Shown here: in pieces, positions 12,682 to 25,325 of the stretch
Layout of the letters: each line of letters starts with the position of its first letter
Numbering within the stretch: position 1 is the first letter of the stretch
NCBI GenBank assembly: GCA_963930775.1
Contig: OZ005689.1
Location: 15,748,923 to 15,812,922 of the forward strand
Source of the DNA: Cliona cf. orientalis
Lineage: Eukaryota > Porifera > Demospongiae > Clionaida > Clionaidae
Direction: 5' to 3'
Length of the DNA: 64,000 bases
Translations under genes and position numbers: made by a program
Notes under the pieces: model-generated
The model's input: only the letters and a program-made list of their open reading frames with translations
Database searches by the model: none
What the model was told of the DNA's origin: nothing

Positions 12682-14957
12682 TTAGTAAATTATTGTTCCA
12701 AACTCAACTGAATCACACATTTTGTCACCAGTGGTCATCCCTCCCACTACCATCAGTTGGATGTCAGGGAGGACAGCTGATAAACAACAATATTTAGGTG
12801 TTATCATGTGACTGATGACCTCCCAGGAGTTTGTAGTTGGTTGGTACATACAAACAGCTGTGGTGGATTTGTCTTCTGAATCCTGCCCACCAATTGCCAG
12901 CAGTCGACCATGAAGATTTACAGCAGTGGAGCGGTTTACAGAGAGGTCAGCAACTCTGTTCCATGGCCATGGGCTACTTTTGATGGATCGTGCTAGAATA
13001 CTTACAAGACGTCCTAGCGAAATGGAGAAGCCAGTGGAGGAAAGAAGGGATGTTAATGAACAAGAGTACACTGAATTCACAGAATCATTGTCTATATCAA
13101 CTCCCCCCAGCAGATAGACCAGATCACCACAGAGTGCCATTGATGAATGTGATAATGGATGAGGTAGATCAGCAGCAGTGTGCCACTCTCGAGTCTCAGT
13201 GTTTAGTACTTCAATTGTTCTTACGGCCTTGTCATTATCACCATATCCCCCTCCTACGATCAGAGCTGTTCCAGTGCACAGAGCAGACACACAGTATCGT
13301 TTAGTTGGCATTGGAGGGAATTTCTTAGTCCACCTCCTACCACTGCCTTCACCAGTTAGACTCAACAGCTTGTTGGTGTTCTTATTATTGTCTCCATATC
13401 CTCCAACAGCAGTCAGTAGACCATCAATGACTGCCAGAGCAAATCCTTTATATGGGGCGTCTGGAGTGAGAGACCAGCTGGATCTTGTTATGTGGTAGGC
13501 ATACACTTTTTTCAAACCATATCTGCAATACACCATACTGTTGTGTACAACTGCACCAGAATACCTACTCATTTCATATGGTGCCTTCAGCTCCCCCTCC
13601 CTCCACCTCAGTTTGAAGTCAGTTCTGATTACTGCTCCAGCTTTGGCTCCACCACCTTTCCCCTGTACCTGACTTCTCAGCGCTCGAAGTTCTTCTTCAA
13701 GTTCCGTGTTTCGTTTGCCAAAATTAGCTATCAGTTTCTCACTCTCTTCCAGCTGCTGGTTCACTCGTCCCAGCTGCCTATCTTTCTCTTGAACTATTCT
13801 GTCCCTTTCTCGTTCTACTAGTTGCTTGTCTCTCTCTAACTGCTGAATTTGTTGACTCTGTTGCCGCATCTCTTGATTCTTTTGCTGGATTTGTTGAGTC
13901 AGCTCCTCTCTACATTGTCTCAGTTGTTGATCTTTTTCTGCTATAGTTGCATCTTTTTGATCTATGACATGTCGAAGTTGCTCATAATATTCTCCCTCCT
14001 TGCATCTACTATCCTTCACTCTCTCACTGGCATTTTTGTATTTAGCTTTTTCTTTCAGAGCTGCTAGTCTTTCACAAAGCTGCTGAGCTGAGGGGCGTTC
14101 ACTATCGGCATCTTTGAGACAGTCGAGGGCAATTTGTAGGAGAGGATGGTTTGAGTCAACTCGACTGATGTGGTTTTGTCGTCGTTCTATTTCTGGTACA
14201 CACAATTTCAGTGCACCGCGAGGATAGCGAGGGTCGTTGACTGTATTAAGTCGATTTCCGGGTTTAGGGAACTCTCGTGTCAGTGTCTGGACTGTGATGA
14301 CACCAAATGAGAAGCAGTCGATCTTCTCCGTGTACACTGGTTTGTCTTGAACAGCTTCTGGAGGCATGTAGACATCAGTACCGGGACACATGGTGTTGGT
14401 GAAGCGAGTTGGTTTAGGATTTAGATCGCCCAGCCTTGCCATTCCAAAGTCGGTTAATTTTACTCTAATGTTGCCGATAAGCAACACATTGCTACTGGAC
14501 AAATCTCTGTGGACAATGCCATTGGAGTGGAGAAACGATAGCGCTCGAGACATATCATGACAAATGTTGACTTGGATGTGGTAGGGAATCGGCTGTGGGG
14601 AGCTTTCCAGAAAGTGCGTCAGGCTATCGTCCATCAGCTCCATTAGTAGAACTGGTAGACCATTGTCGGGATCTTGGTGGGTGCCCAGGTATTGGACAAT
14701 GTTAGGGTGTCGTACGGTGCTCAAGAACTCACACTCTAGTTGAAATCTCCTGATTGGTAGCCTGTGCTCTCTATGAGGGGCTATTTGATGCAGTGCAGTT
14801 GGATCGAATAGAGTTGGGTGGATGATTTTGGCAGCACAGAGGACTTCATCACACTTTGCCTTGCAGACTGATCCATATGCTCCAATACCGAGATTTGGTC
14901 TTTGAGAAGAACGATACTTTTGAAGCCAATCTTCTTATCTCCCTGCTGTTGAGCCAT
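12682..14957 (-). CDS. Protein kinase - coiled coil - Kelch protein (copy C), near-intact with one early frameshift
   Basis: From 14934 to 12682 the minus strand stays open for about 750 codons. It encodes GIGAYGSV (glycine loop), AAKIIH (VAIK-type lysine), HSNGIVHRDLSSSNV (catalytic loop), TDFGMARL (metal-binding DFG), MPPEAV (APE), a long Gln/Glu/Arg coiled coil, and six Kelch blades with VGGY, LLGG, AIGG and VVGG motifs. All catalytic residues are present, so this is the only copy here that could be an active TKL-like Ser/Thr or dual-specificity kinase, with the propeller likely binding substrate. The natural ATG by homology with copy B is at 14957 (MAQQQGDKKIGFK), but a single base is missing before the glycine loop, so ATG and kinase are in different frames. 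This is either a real young lesion, an assembly error or an unrecognised intron. The upstream flank is shared with copy A. Confidence 0.8.
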
Positions 14958-16461
14958 TCAGCTTCAAGTTGCCACTGAGATGGAATGATGACGCTCCTAG
15001 TGACCTTTGCTACTGTAGCCCTTAGAATTACCTAGCTATGCCAGTCTCATAATATTCTATAAACCACAATTTTTTTAATAATGAACACCCAACAATGTGA
15101 CTGATAGTTGATATACTTCATTTGGTAAGAGCATTCTGTGGTATAATAGCATGGCAAATATGTGTAATTACCTATACACTACGCTAGTGCCTTACTGCAA
15201 GAATAGACAATGAGGATTTACCTTGGACTGCTTACTTCTGGCATGGCAACATATTGAAATTCAGAATAGTTAGCTAGCTAGCTACTTGTTGTCAGAGCAT
15301 CTGTTATGGCACTACATATGCATGTATAGCTAATATTTATAATAGTGCATGGTCACTGCAACTTTGATTCTTGAACTACCACCCATGCACATGCTATAGC
15401 TAGACCTTGCTACTAGCTAGCTACTGATATGATATTGAGCTATTGAAGCTTAATATGACATTGCTGAAGATACATGACAATTGTACTTAGATGATTTGTC
15501 TGCATGTTCTCACCCCCAACACATATGTTATAAATAGCTACATAAAGGTTTTCGTAACAATAGTAGTAGGTATAGATCATCTTGCGGTCGTACAAATTGG
15601 GTCTATAAGTAGTCTTGTTTGCATTATTGGATCTTCTCTCTGAGTTATAGTGGTTTGAGCAAATTAGGGCATAGAGAGAAGACTAGCTACATAGCTAGCT
15701 ATAGGGGGAACTATCATAAGATTATAATAGTAATCATAATTATTATATTCTCTTGATCCTCAGTTCCTCAACAGATCGGATCCACTTCGAATTCTGTCAT
15801 GCTTATATATAGCTATAGCTATATTATAGGTTCTCCTGAGCTGGTAGCTTTATACTCTTGACTAGCATGGGGAATGGTTGTAGTACATACTTAATATCTG
15901 AATGTCTGTCTCTTGCCTTTTCAGTATTATTGTGTGCAATGCATGCGCATCGAGACTTTGCCGTTGCTCAATGATCATTGCCGCTGTTGTTTGCTACTTC
16001 ACAGTGTTTGTGTTTGAGTCATCCAAGGCAATCGTTCACCTGGGGCTAGTCTGCAACTTCTTCACAATCATCTTCTTTGCAGCTCCTCTCGCTACTAGCT
16101 ATAGTAACAACACTATCTATAGCTAGCTATACCCATTAACAAGAACAGATCCTTTAATTTCAACTCTATGCATGGCCCCAGCTACAAAGAGAAGTATACA
16201 AGGCTATCCCCCATCTAGATCTGTCTCTCTCTCCGTCTCCTTCTCCCTCCCCTCCTCTCTCGCTCTCTCCCTCCCTTTCCTCCCTCTCTCACACACACTC
16301 AGGAGACGGTTGTTCGTAAGAAGAGTACTTAGACTATATCATTTCCATTAACAATGATATCATTGCTGACAACAGCCTCATGGGCCACTTATGGAACTCT
16401 CATTCACGATATCTATGTACTGGTCAGTGTACAACCATACAATACATCATAAAAAATCACA
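14958..16461. other. Upstream flank of copy C and intergenic DNA
   Basis: 15060-15270 matches the flank of copy A (7300-7560). 15870-16420 repeats 11640-12540, suggesting that another tandem unit once stood further right. 16215-16300 is a CT/CTC microsatellite. No gene is seen. Confidence 0.55.
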
Positions 16462-17123
16462 TGTAGAACTAGAGCTCTGTAGAGCACATACCCCGCGCGT
16501 GCACATTGTGCAATCTATAGATTTACTTTCGGTGCATGCCATGATTGCTATAATTTTGTAAACTTCAGAGAAATAGAAAATTAATACTGCTTAGCCTACT
16601 GGAGGTTCCAGTGACACTTGAAAAAGTGCTCTCTGCACCCACTGTCGGACCTAGCCCAGACCATAGATTATATATTCCCCTCCCCTATGCCCAGACTAGG
16701 AAGATATGAATTTCTACCTTTATTTTTTGTAACAATACGGTAGTATAGCTGTCTTACGTTATGATTGGTTCCAGATTTCAGTCACTATAGACATCACGAG
16801 CATTATTTAGAACATCGACGATCTTTACCTGTCATATGCTTGGCCACTTAGTTGTGCGCATGAGCAGAAAGTATGCATATGCATTGTGGGCACTGTCGAT
16901 AGGCGTGGCTACGGTGGCCAACAAAAAATCACTATTTGTGACGCTCGTGGACCGTATCCTTCGATTTCACGCATACTGAAGCCAGTTTTTCGCCGAATTC
17001 GATTGATTCGTTGTGCTTACGAGTCGCTTAGACGCCTACATCTCGAGATATGGCGATTTTTGTGCTAACGACAACGACGACAACGACGACACAACCGATT
17101 ACTTTACCCCCTTGCGCATGCGC
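16462..17123 (-). mobile_element. TACCCC-family MITE, copy 1, carrying an internal insertion
   Basis: The ends match the copy at 25326-25693 in reverse: GAACTAGAGCTCT..AGAGCACATACCCCGCGCG at the left, and a GCGCATGCGCGCGGGGTAA end at the right. Shared interior blocks include TTGTGCGCATGAGCAGA and a GGCGTGGC..GGCCAACAAAA stretch. This copy is about 290 bp longer because a block matching 7620-7760 lies within it. The open stretch at 16886-17068 is inside the repeat and not a gene. Confidence 0.75.
16662..16689. mobile_element. 28-bp micro-transposon with 7-bp target duplication
   Basis: The segment begins CATAGATTATATATTCCCCT, the exact start of the 14.7 kb element at 44247, and ends CCTATG, whose last five bases are the complement of CATAG. 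It is flanked by a perfect CCCAGAC on both sides (16655-16661 and 16690-16696). A related locus without the insert is seen on the minus strand at 7687-7698 (AGCCCAGACTAG), with one CCCAGAC. It looks like an almost completely internally deleted member of that transposon family. Confidence 0.8.
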
Positions 17124-17323
17124 GCGGGGTAATAATATGACCTAATCATTAATAATTAGTACTAGTGCAATGCATTGTAGCATATATGTCACACTTACGA
17201 TCTACATACTATTTGGATACTGTAAAGGAGGTCTTCTAAATCTCAGCATACAACCAACCAAACATTGTCTAGATCCTAGCAACAATGCCTAAGCTTGACA
17301 AAATAAACTGCTGCCTATAGCTA

Positions 17324-17556
17324 CAGGCCCATAGCCAGACATTTTAAAAGGGGGATGCACATGTGTATGCATGGGTTTAATTATAATATTATAATGTACT
17401 CGCAACAAGGGTTGGAATATTTCTTGCTGTTGTACTATACAGTTTCAATGTACTACTGCAAAAAAGGGGGGTGGACGTGCACCCCCCTGCACCCCCCCCT
17501 GCACCCCCCCCTGCACCCCCCCCCCCCCCCCCCCCCCCCCCCCGCCTACGGGCCTG
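17324..17556. mobile_element. Small inverted-repeat element with long C tract
   Basis: The left end CAGGCCCATAGCC and right end CTACGGGCCTG form an imperfect inverted repeat. Inside are three direct units of CCCCCCTGCA followed by an uninterrupted C run of about 30 bases (17515-17543). The open frame at 17355-17564 translates this low-complexity DNA and is not a gene. Confidence 0.6.
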
Positions 17557-17734
17557 CTATATAGCAATAAACTTAACGACAGGTAAACAAATTTACCAGG
17601 TTTTTTTATGGAGCATATAAGGTGTTTATGAAGGATAGATACTCCAATTCAACTGATCAGATCACTGTAGCAAGTTGCTACAAGTCTATAGGTTAAAAGT
17701 AGGATCTAAAGATCTCTATAGCTACTGCAAGTAG

Positions 17735-17910
17735 CTATAATTGTTATATATAATACAACGAAAAATATTTTTCAGACGATCATTTTTCTTATATAGTCCG
17801 TGTCATTACATGAGGGCATGGATACGCGTCTTGGAAGCGCCCGGTTGCTATGAACGAGCCGCATTACAAAGCTCAGGATTGGTCAAAACTGTAGGGCCGT
17901 GTGCACAAAG
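17735..17910 (+). repeat. Interspersed repeat shared with 41210-41365
   Basis: Blocks such as GTCATTACATGAGGGCATGG, CTCAGGATTGGTCA and GGCCGTGTGCA recur in the same order and spacing at 41210-41365 in intron 12 of the receptor gene. The family is unknown. No inverted ends were identified. Confidence 0.65.
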
Positions 17911-18241
17911 AAGTAACGTGTGCACAAAGAAGAGTAGCCTTAATGCCTCGGGCCATAGCTACAGCTAGCGACGCATTGTCGATCGAACGATCGGCGCGAA
18001 GCGCCGCGCGTTTCGAAAGGCCTGCTAAGCAGGCGCTTGTATAATTATTAAGTTATTGTAACTAGTTAGTTTTCTATAGTCAAGATGGTGCGTGCATGCA
18101 CAAACTCAGTAGCTAAAGGTATAGCTCAGAGTTATAATGCCCTGTTTTTCAACCAAGTGGCTAACTTCGAAACCGTGAACTTCGGCACAAACAATAAACG
18201 TCCAGGCAACATATGATAAACACTCATAAGCATAGTTCTAT

Positions 18242-18480
18242 CAAGGGCTTATAGACCCCAAAGGGGGAGAGGGCATGTAACTGTCACCTGGCAAAATTCC
18301 AATCCATAGCTAGGCTAAAAATAATAAAATCCACATTATAAGCCCTTGATAGAATCCAGACAGCAGCTGTTACTACAATTAGTTACAAACCATTGTCTGA
18401 TTTGAATTTTGCTAGGTACACTATCATGTATGGCAGTTACATGCCCTCTCCCCCTTTGGGGTCTAGCTACAAGTCCTTGG
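18242..18480. mobile_element. Fold-back MITE
   Basis: GACCCCAAAGGGGGAGAGGG followed by CATGTAACTG at the left is inverted at the right as CAGTTACATG followed by CCCTCTCCCCCTTTGGGGTC. The homology runs outward to AAGGGCTT / AAGTCCTTGG. The interior is short and non-coding. Confidence 0.75.
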
Positions 18481-18557
18481 TTCGTATCTTCCTAGATAGC
18501 TACTGCTTATGACCTCTAAACTTTCATTTTTTCCCGTGTAGCTATTTGGAGTATCAA

Positions 18558-18912
18558 CAGGGGCGGCAGAAGGTTGAGAATAGTGGTGTGGCAAGCTTAC
18601 CATTACAAAGGCCCAGTATAACATCACAAACATGCAAATACTCTAATATTTTGAGAAAAGTGGGCGTGGCCAGATAATCGCGAATCGTTGGCCTCATATT
18701 CAAGCCAAACTGCGTCTATCATGACCGTGGCAATACTAGCTAGCTACTAGTGGAATGGAAAGACGTGACCTGCTCATTACTACAGCCAAGTTACAGCTAT
18801 TTCAAGGTCAGGAAAGTATTCATGGCTATTAAAAAGTGGTATGGCATTGCCTATCCATGTAAAAAGTGGTATGGCAAATGCCACACCAGCCATACCGCTT
18901 CTGCCGCCCTTG
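18558..18912. mobile_element. hAT-like non-autonomous element
   Basis: It starts CAGGGGCGGCAGAAG and ends CTTCTGCCGCCCTTG, a 15-bp inverted repeat with one mismatch. Both sides carry ATCAA (18553-18557 and 18913-18917). CAGGGGCGG-type ends are typical of hAT elements, but hAT normally makes 8-bp duplications, so the assignment is tentative. The interior holds repeated AAAAAGTGGTATGGC. No transposase. Confidence 0.7.
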
Positions 18913-18929
18913 ATCAACCTCTCAAAGTG

Positions 18930-19260
18930 CATGACCTTTTCTAGGACTTCGTTACTTTCCGCATTCCATTCCGAACACTAGACACGCCCTCGCGATCGAT
19001 TAAGTGCGCATGCGTAAAATCTCGGTCACGCCTCTTGCTATTCTGGAGATAGGGCCCAGAACATCGCTTGACGATCCCCCAAAAGTGCCTTGACCGTTTG
19101 ACTGCATTTTGACTCCGGTCGCACCTCTGGACACGGCGCCTGTGGGAGTGATCCCCCTTGATCGAGGAGCGTGATTTGATAGCGTTAGGTGAACTTTTGT
19201 GTGAGCGGCTCGGCTTAATACACTGAAGCATCAAGTATTGTGGTAAGCTTAATTTCAGGC
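18930..19260. other. GC-richer, CpG-containing stretch of unknown role
   Basis: Base composition jumps above its AT-rich surroundings, and CpG is common. A GTG|GTAAGC at about 19240 could be a splice donor, so a 5' exon on the plus strand is conceivable. A minus-strand frame of 97 codons also exists, but it resembles no family I know. No function is assigned. Confidence 0.3.
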
Positions 19261-21767
19261 TTAGATAAAATTTAATATATAGCTAATTGTCTACTGTAAC
19301 ATAATATATATTATTATATAAATATGCATATTAAATGCTTGGCTGAAATCTACTCTCAGAACTTATAGATAGTGCATCCGGGACTGCCAAATAATAGCCT
19401 GCGGCATTACGTTTGCTCTGAACCAAAATTATGAGGCATTCCATGATTCCACACCATGATAGTCTCCATACCAATTCAATGAATTGTATGATATGTAGCT
19501 AGCTAGCAAAAAGAGTGCTCCCTGTGGCAAAAAAAGAGTGACGTTCATCCTTCATTTTTTGCAGTGGTACGTACGTATACTATAATTGAATTAATCATAG
19601 TCATGATGAAGTTGTCTGTATGCACAACCATACAAAACATCATAGCTGAAATGTTATCCTAATAAAATTTATTGTTGGAATCTCAGAGTCCTTAGCTTGA
19701 TTCCTCACAATGTCATGTCCTTACCACATTAACTTTTTAAGCGAGAAGCTCCAAGGAAACAATCATGGGAAGTACTTGTACTGCTCATGTCTTCTCCAGA
19801 ACAACACCATACTCTCTACAGATGGAAAGAAAGTGGTACTGTATGAATCGCAACCTTCTGCATGTTTACATGTACTTTGACGGTTAACTGTATTCCTATA
19901 CAGGTGCATGCATGAATATTATGGTATTATTGGTCTGCACGAAGATCCCACGTTTTCTCTTGCCCACATAGGAAGTTCGTGCTTACTTCGTTGACATGAC
20001 TGTATTATAATATTATTATTATGCCAATGGCCGGCGCAGGAGTGCTGAAAGTATTCACGCTAATTTTGTCTTGCAAACTTGAAGGCCTGTGTGGGTACGT
20101 AGGTAGATACATTATTGATAAATTTCGTGGGCACATCATATTCAGCATCTACTCTACAACTGCGCATTTGCACTTGATTGGTCAACCCTAATATCTGTAT
20201 ATGAGCATCCGGGCTAAGAGGGCTTGCTGTCCAAAGTCCTTGTGGAAAAATTAACGTCATAATAATATTAACATTAATTTAATCCCCTTCCCCCCCCCCC
20301 TAGATTTCAGCATAGATTCAATACTGAAATTCTGATTCTGGTCCATGTAGCCTACACGTTCGGCATTAGCTATGTCTTCAGGATCAATTCATTGCATACC
20401 TGTGCTTCTTTGACAGTTTCTTGCTTGCCTAGCTATACCTACATGTACACTATTAGGTACGTGGTACTTGACACAGATGTCACTAAATTTGATACTGCCT
20501 GGAGGCATGTCCAGACTTGTTCAATCACAAGAATGTATAATTACTACTAAAGCTATAACAATGTAGTTGTAAACGTCATAGACCAATAATCCCCCTCCCC
20601 CCCCCCCCCCCCCCAACGTCACAATGAGGTTAATTTTTCACAAGGGTTTGGGACAAGCCCCCTAATGGAAGGTCAAGGGGGTGAGCAACACATTAAATTC
20701 TTTTGCATAAAGAGAAACAATACTCATATTTCAAAGAGACATCTATATATAACATAATATTATTATATTGAACTATTAGTGATAATATCTAAAACTGCTA
20801 ACTCTCGAGGGATTCAAGGATTTCTTTCCCTGTGCACTAAAATTCCAAAAATTTGCCAGACACTAATCTTCAAAAAATGGTGTTGCAGATTCAGGTAGCT
20901 ATATCTCCAGAACTACAGAAAATAAAAAGTATAATAGAGAATGATTAAATTATAAAAGTACGAGTGCTCAACCTCAGTATAAAGTAAGTCCCTTTTCCAG
21001 TTGTGCTATATCGTGCTGGATTTAGTGAAGTTTTATACCTCGTATATATAGTTCTGATCAGGAGAGTGGCAGTCTCATCTGAATAATAATTAAATGTTAC
21101 AGATCCGAAGGTGCTGCTCCCAAAAACTAGGATTGGAGGTTATTGCAGGTGATTTAGCTAGTGTATGCACTAAAAATTAATTGTGAAGATGGCTCAGACA
21201 CTCAAACATGGAAGATAGTGGCAGTAGTCTTCAAGCTCTTGCAACCAAAAAAAGACAAGTTTAGACTACAATAATTTAGCTAATATACAATAACTTCAAG
21301 TAGTTCTTGGTTCAAAAACCTTCGCACTGGCTTTATTGACACGTAGCATCGACTTCAATTGACCAGCTGTTTTGTTTGCCATGTTGGAATTTTCCTGTTA
21401 CAGTACAAAATCCCCATAGTGTATTCTTAACTTGCGCATGCATGATTCACTCCTGTGTGGGCAAGAGAACTGGGGGTCTTAGTGCAGACGACTTTAAATT
21501 GAAGGTTATTTTAACCCAGTTTGGGTTAGCTATCCCTGTTGCATGCACATGCAAGGTGTTCTTGAAATACATTCACAAGTGTAATCTACATGCAATTGGA
21601 TCTGGCACCATTATTCATTAGAGACTAAGTGGTTTTCAATTAAGGTTTTCATGGCTGTTTCAAATGCTTGGTGCATGATCAGTTTAATACTTTAATGCAA
21701 CTGGGTAACCCAAACTGGGTTAATTTACATGCTATTTAATTAATTACATGACTGCACTGGAGTGCAG
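19261..21767. other. Gene-poor intergenic DNA
   Basis: No convincing gene. C homopolymers lie at 20287-20300 and 20591-20614. A short ATG frame starting near 19711 is unrecognised. Otherwise this is AT-rich unique DNA. Confidence 0.5.
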
Positions 21768-22365
21768 AATCCTCATGCACCGCTACATGCATGTAGTCAT
21801 GACTCCCACGTGTATATCATGGTTGTTACTATTATGCAAACTTGTTTAATATCAGGAATATTGAATTACAAACCCATCACTTAAACTGGATTCTGGTAGG
21901 CTAGCTAGCTACTATATATTCTCTGCAGATCAATGCATGACCTTAGCATCTAGGACTCAGTAGGGGAACGGCACCTGGCTATGTCACTGTATTGACTGCT
22001 ATATAAACTATAACATTCCTAAATTGAATTACGTAGTTTGAGGGCCACTGCCTGTTTACACTGTCCACTGCATTGAGACCCGACCCCCAAAGAACAGAAT
22101 GACAATCAGTGATGTAGGTGAGGTAGGTGCCATGTAAACACAGATAGGCCGGGCACCCAGCAGCTGCATGCACATTACTACACCACTGGTCAGGACTTAA
22201 CATGCTGAGTATATTAAACGTCGAATGCGTACTTTCTCTCAGATGACCTTTACCAGTGAACACAGGGAGGGTGCGAACAGACTGATGGACGGACAAACGG
22301 TGAGACGGATAAAAATCACCAAACAATTGCAGTAGCCACTCCACGTATACTTTGCAGCGCAGGTT
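21768..22365 (+). repeat. AACCCTC-family repeat, copy 2 (about 600 bp, diverged)
   Basis: It begins AATCCTCATGCACCGCTACA and ends GCAGCGCAGGTT, with the family's interior order: GCACCTGGCT, then CACTGCCTGTTTACACTG, then GTAGGTGCCATGTAAACACA, then a degenerate GACGGACAAACGG tract. It gives the uninterrupted version of the site (near 22060) where the 14.7 kb element inserted in copy 4. The minus-strand frame here is repeat-derived. Confidence 0.75.
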
Positions 22366-23990
22366 ATATAAATATTATTATAGTTGGGTATCCATTACTA
22401 AGTCTTGGTAAAGGTCAAAGGAACATGACAACTGTAGTCTATAATAATATGTGCAACCAAGAGTAGACTATGAGAGGGAAGAGTGTCCAAAGCACTACTT
22501 ATACGATAATTTATAGTAATAAGATTTTCCGCCTTGAGCACGTGACTAGCCCTAGGGGCGAGACACTTAATTGATGAAGAGTAGGGTCATTTTTGTAACT
22601 GTTATGCTAGATTCTTCAGGAAAGTTTTTTTTAAGCTAGAGTTAGCTTGCAGTTGATGCCACGCCCATAATATTCCATTTAAATCAAGTGTTCTTATTAA
22701 TCTTGAATTCCTGGTACGTGACTTTCTGCAAACATCTTATACGGAGCATTATTAAAAATCATTATAATACAGAGATCCTAATTAAATTATTGGGGCACAG
22801 TTATAACGTATTCACGTATAAGCTAGCCTCCCTGCTTGTTTGGGGCATAGACAGTACAGGGGAGAAGAGGGATTGGAAATGCCTCTACAAAGTAAAGGGA
22901 TGCGACGGTGGATGCTTGTCACAGCAAGCCCCCTTTGCGATATGATAGTATACATGTACACTACAGTACAAGTAGGTCCTTATTATGGGCCTAGATCTAT
23001 GGCTAAACCAAGCATGGGGATGAAACCAATACCCGATTTTGAGCTATCCTTTATCCTGTATACAAAAACTTGTGGACTTTTCTTTTGCTACGGGCGAGAG
23101 AACTCAAAGAGAGAGGGATTGGGCAGCTGACTATACCATGTCCTTTATATAGAATCATCTGTGAAGTTTCTGGAGGTAGCTAACACTCGGATTAGTGAGC
23201 TTTATTAACAGCCCGAGTCGTACTCAGATTGAACTTAGCTATCTGAGCTTGCCATAGTTTGGATTTAATTTTTGTTGCACTTGCTTTGTAAGGAAGCATT
23301 ATACTCCAGGTCATCATTAGCACTCCTTGCCTGATTCTGGATCTATCGAGGCGTTTAACAAAGGCCTACACCACTTGCAGATCCCAGGAAAGTGCCACAA
23401 GAGCAAACGGCAGCCCACAAATAAGGCTGTTCAGAAACGCTACCTGATTCTATCTTCTTTGGCTTCAGGACCTCGGGTGACATGGCTACAATGCATGAAA
23501 TCTTTTCGAGGGCTATAAATGTAGCCTTTGCATTGTAGCAAAATTGTAACTTTTGATCATGACAGAGTCATGTGACCATGCATGACAGTATACGTGCATA
23601 CACACATTTCCCTCTTCCCCCTCTATTATCTATGTGTAACGAGTGTCAATAGTTCTTAAGCAGATAATGTTAAATGAGGAATTTACACAGTTACAGAGTC
23701 GCTAAGGTCTATTAAATTTACAAGAGGTATACAGAAATCATGACTACAAAGAACATGAGATCAGGGCGATTAGATAGACACAAATAATAATTATTAGCTA
23801 GTACACAGTCAGTTGCACATCTCCAGATTATGAATTACATAATATTAAACAATGTTTGCAAAACACTCTACTTGCTACACCATATCCTCTCCTTTGCAGG
23901 AGTATCATAGTAGATCATACGACATCTCTGTAGCGGATCATTGGTCTTCTTATTCTAGTTGAGCATCGTAGTTCTACTATATGGCACCTC
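22366..23990. other. Intergenic DNA, no gene recognised
   Basis: Short open frames at 22688-23130 and 23327-23518 have no recognisable motifs and no supporting splice structure. The far end approaches the retroelement fossil. I did not find a terminal repeat of that element here. Confidence 0.45.
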
Positions 23991-25325
23991 CTCATTTATA
24001 TTGACAGGTTATTCCTAATGATCCTGATCTTCTGAGACCTGGCGACTAGTAGCTACAAGGTCTCTCTTGCTCGTTGTCAGAAGTATGAGCTGGGTCACTC
24101 ACTAAATAATCCCAGGAGTCCAAGGGGTCTGGCTGGCTATTGATAGACAATTTGTAGGGTTTCAGTTGGTTGTAATGCACTACAAGGTTTTTCCGAGGTG
24201 GAGTATCTTCAGGGTCATAGCCACAAAATTTTGAGTGTGGACTCATGCACACTGATGCGATATATAGGCATTGGCAACTTATTGTCTTAGTCAACTTGGT
24301 TATCTGATGAAGCCATACTTAACAGCGCTTTCAATCATCCCATCTGATTGGGGATGGTATGGAATTGTTCTTGTGTTGCTCACACCCAGAAGCTAGCACA
24401 CTTCTTTCATGAAGTTGGATTCAAATTTTTTCCTTGGTCAGTATGAAGGAATTCAGGTGGGCCATGCTTTGCCACAAATTCATTGACGAATATGGTTACC
24501 ACTGTTTCCGCCTCCATTATTATCAGGAATTGTAAAAGCCTCGGTCCACTTTGTAACTGATGATGAGAATGTAATTGTTATCTCATGGTGTTTGTTACAG
24601 AGGCCACAGAATGTCCATAGCTACTCGCTGCATCGGATTACCCGAGAGTGAGGTTTGCACTGTATCTTGAAGGAGATTTTCTTGAATTGCAGATCTCACA
24701 ATTTTGGTACTATTTCTCAACATCATACCTTTGCCTCACCCAATAAAATCTCGAGCGAACTTTGTGCAATAGTTTAGCTGTACCCAGATGTCCCCTGCTG
24801 GAGTATTATGAAGATCTGAAAGGACTTTAGGAGCTACTTCTCGCGGGATTACCAACTGCAGGTGTTGTTAGCTCCTGCCCCGCTTACATCTTCCCAATGG
24901 GCATTTATGAGGCATGGTGTTGATCCTCAGATATTCCATCATCTGTTTTAAGTCAGGATCACACTGTTGCATGACCAAGATCTCTTCTTGTGTCCACTGT
25001 GAGAAAAGGCTAACCAGCGTAACATGTGACGGTTCATCACATGGTTCTTCTCCAAAGGCCTGACCACACTGACTGCATGATTGACTTGATAGAGCATCAG
25101 CATTAGTGTGTTGTGCTCCTGCATGGACGGTGCTCAACCATAATATCAAACTCCACTAGTCTCTCAGCCACCTTGCCACATATCCTTCTGGGTCCTGAAA
25201 ACCTCATAGCCACTTTAGGGCACTGTGATCAGTTCTCACCAGAATCTGTCTTTCATACAAGTAGGGTCGAAAATGTTGTGTAGCCCAAACTAGGGCTAGC
25301 ATTTCTTTTCTTGTGACACACTATT

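Noticed and set aside
17355-17564. Proline-rich small protein
   Set aside because: Translation of a C homopolymer within a small inverted-repeat element.
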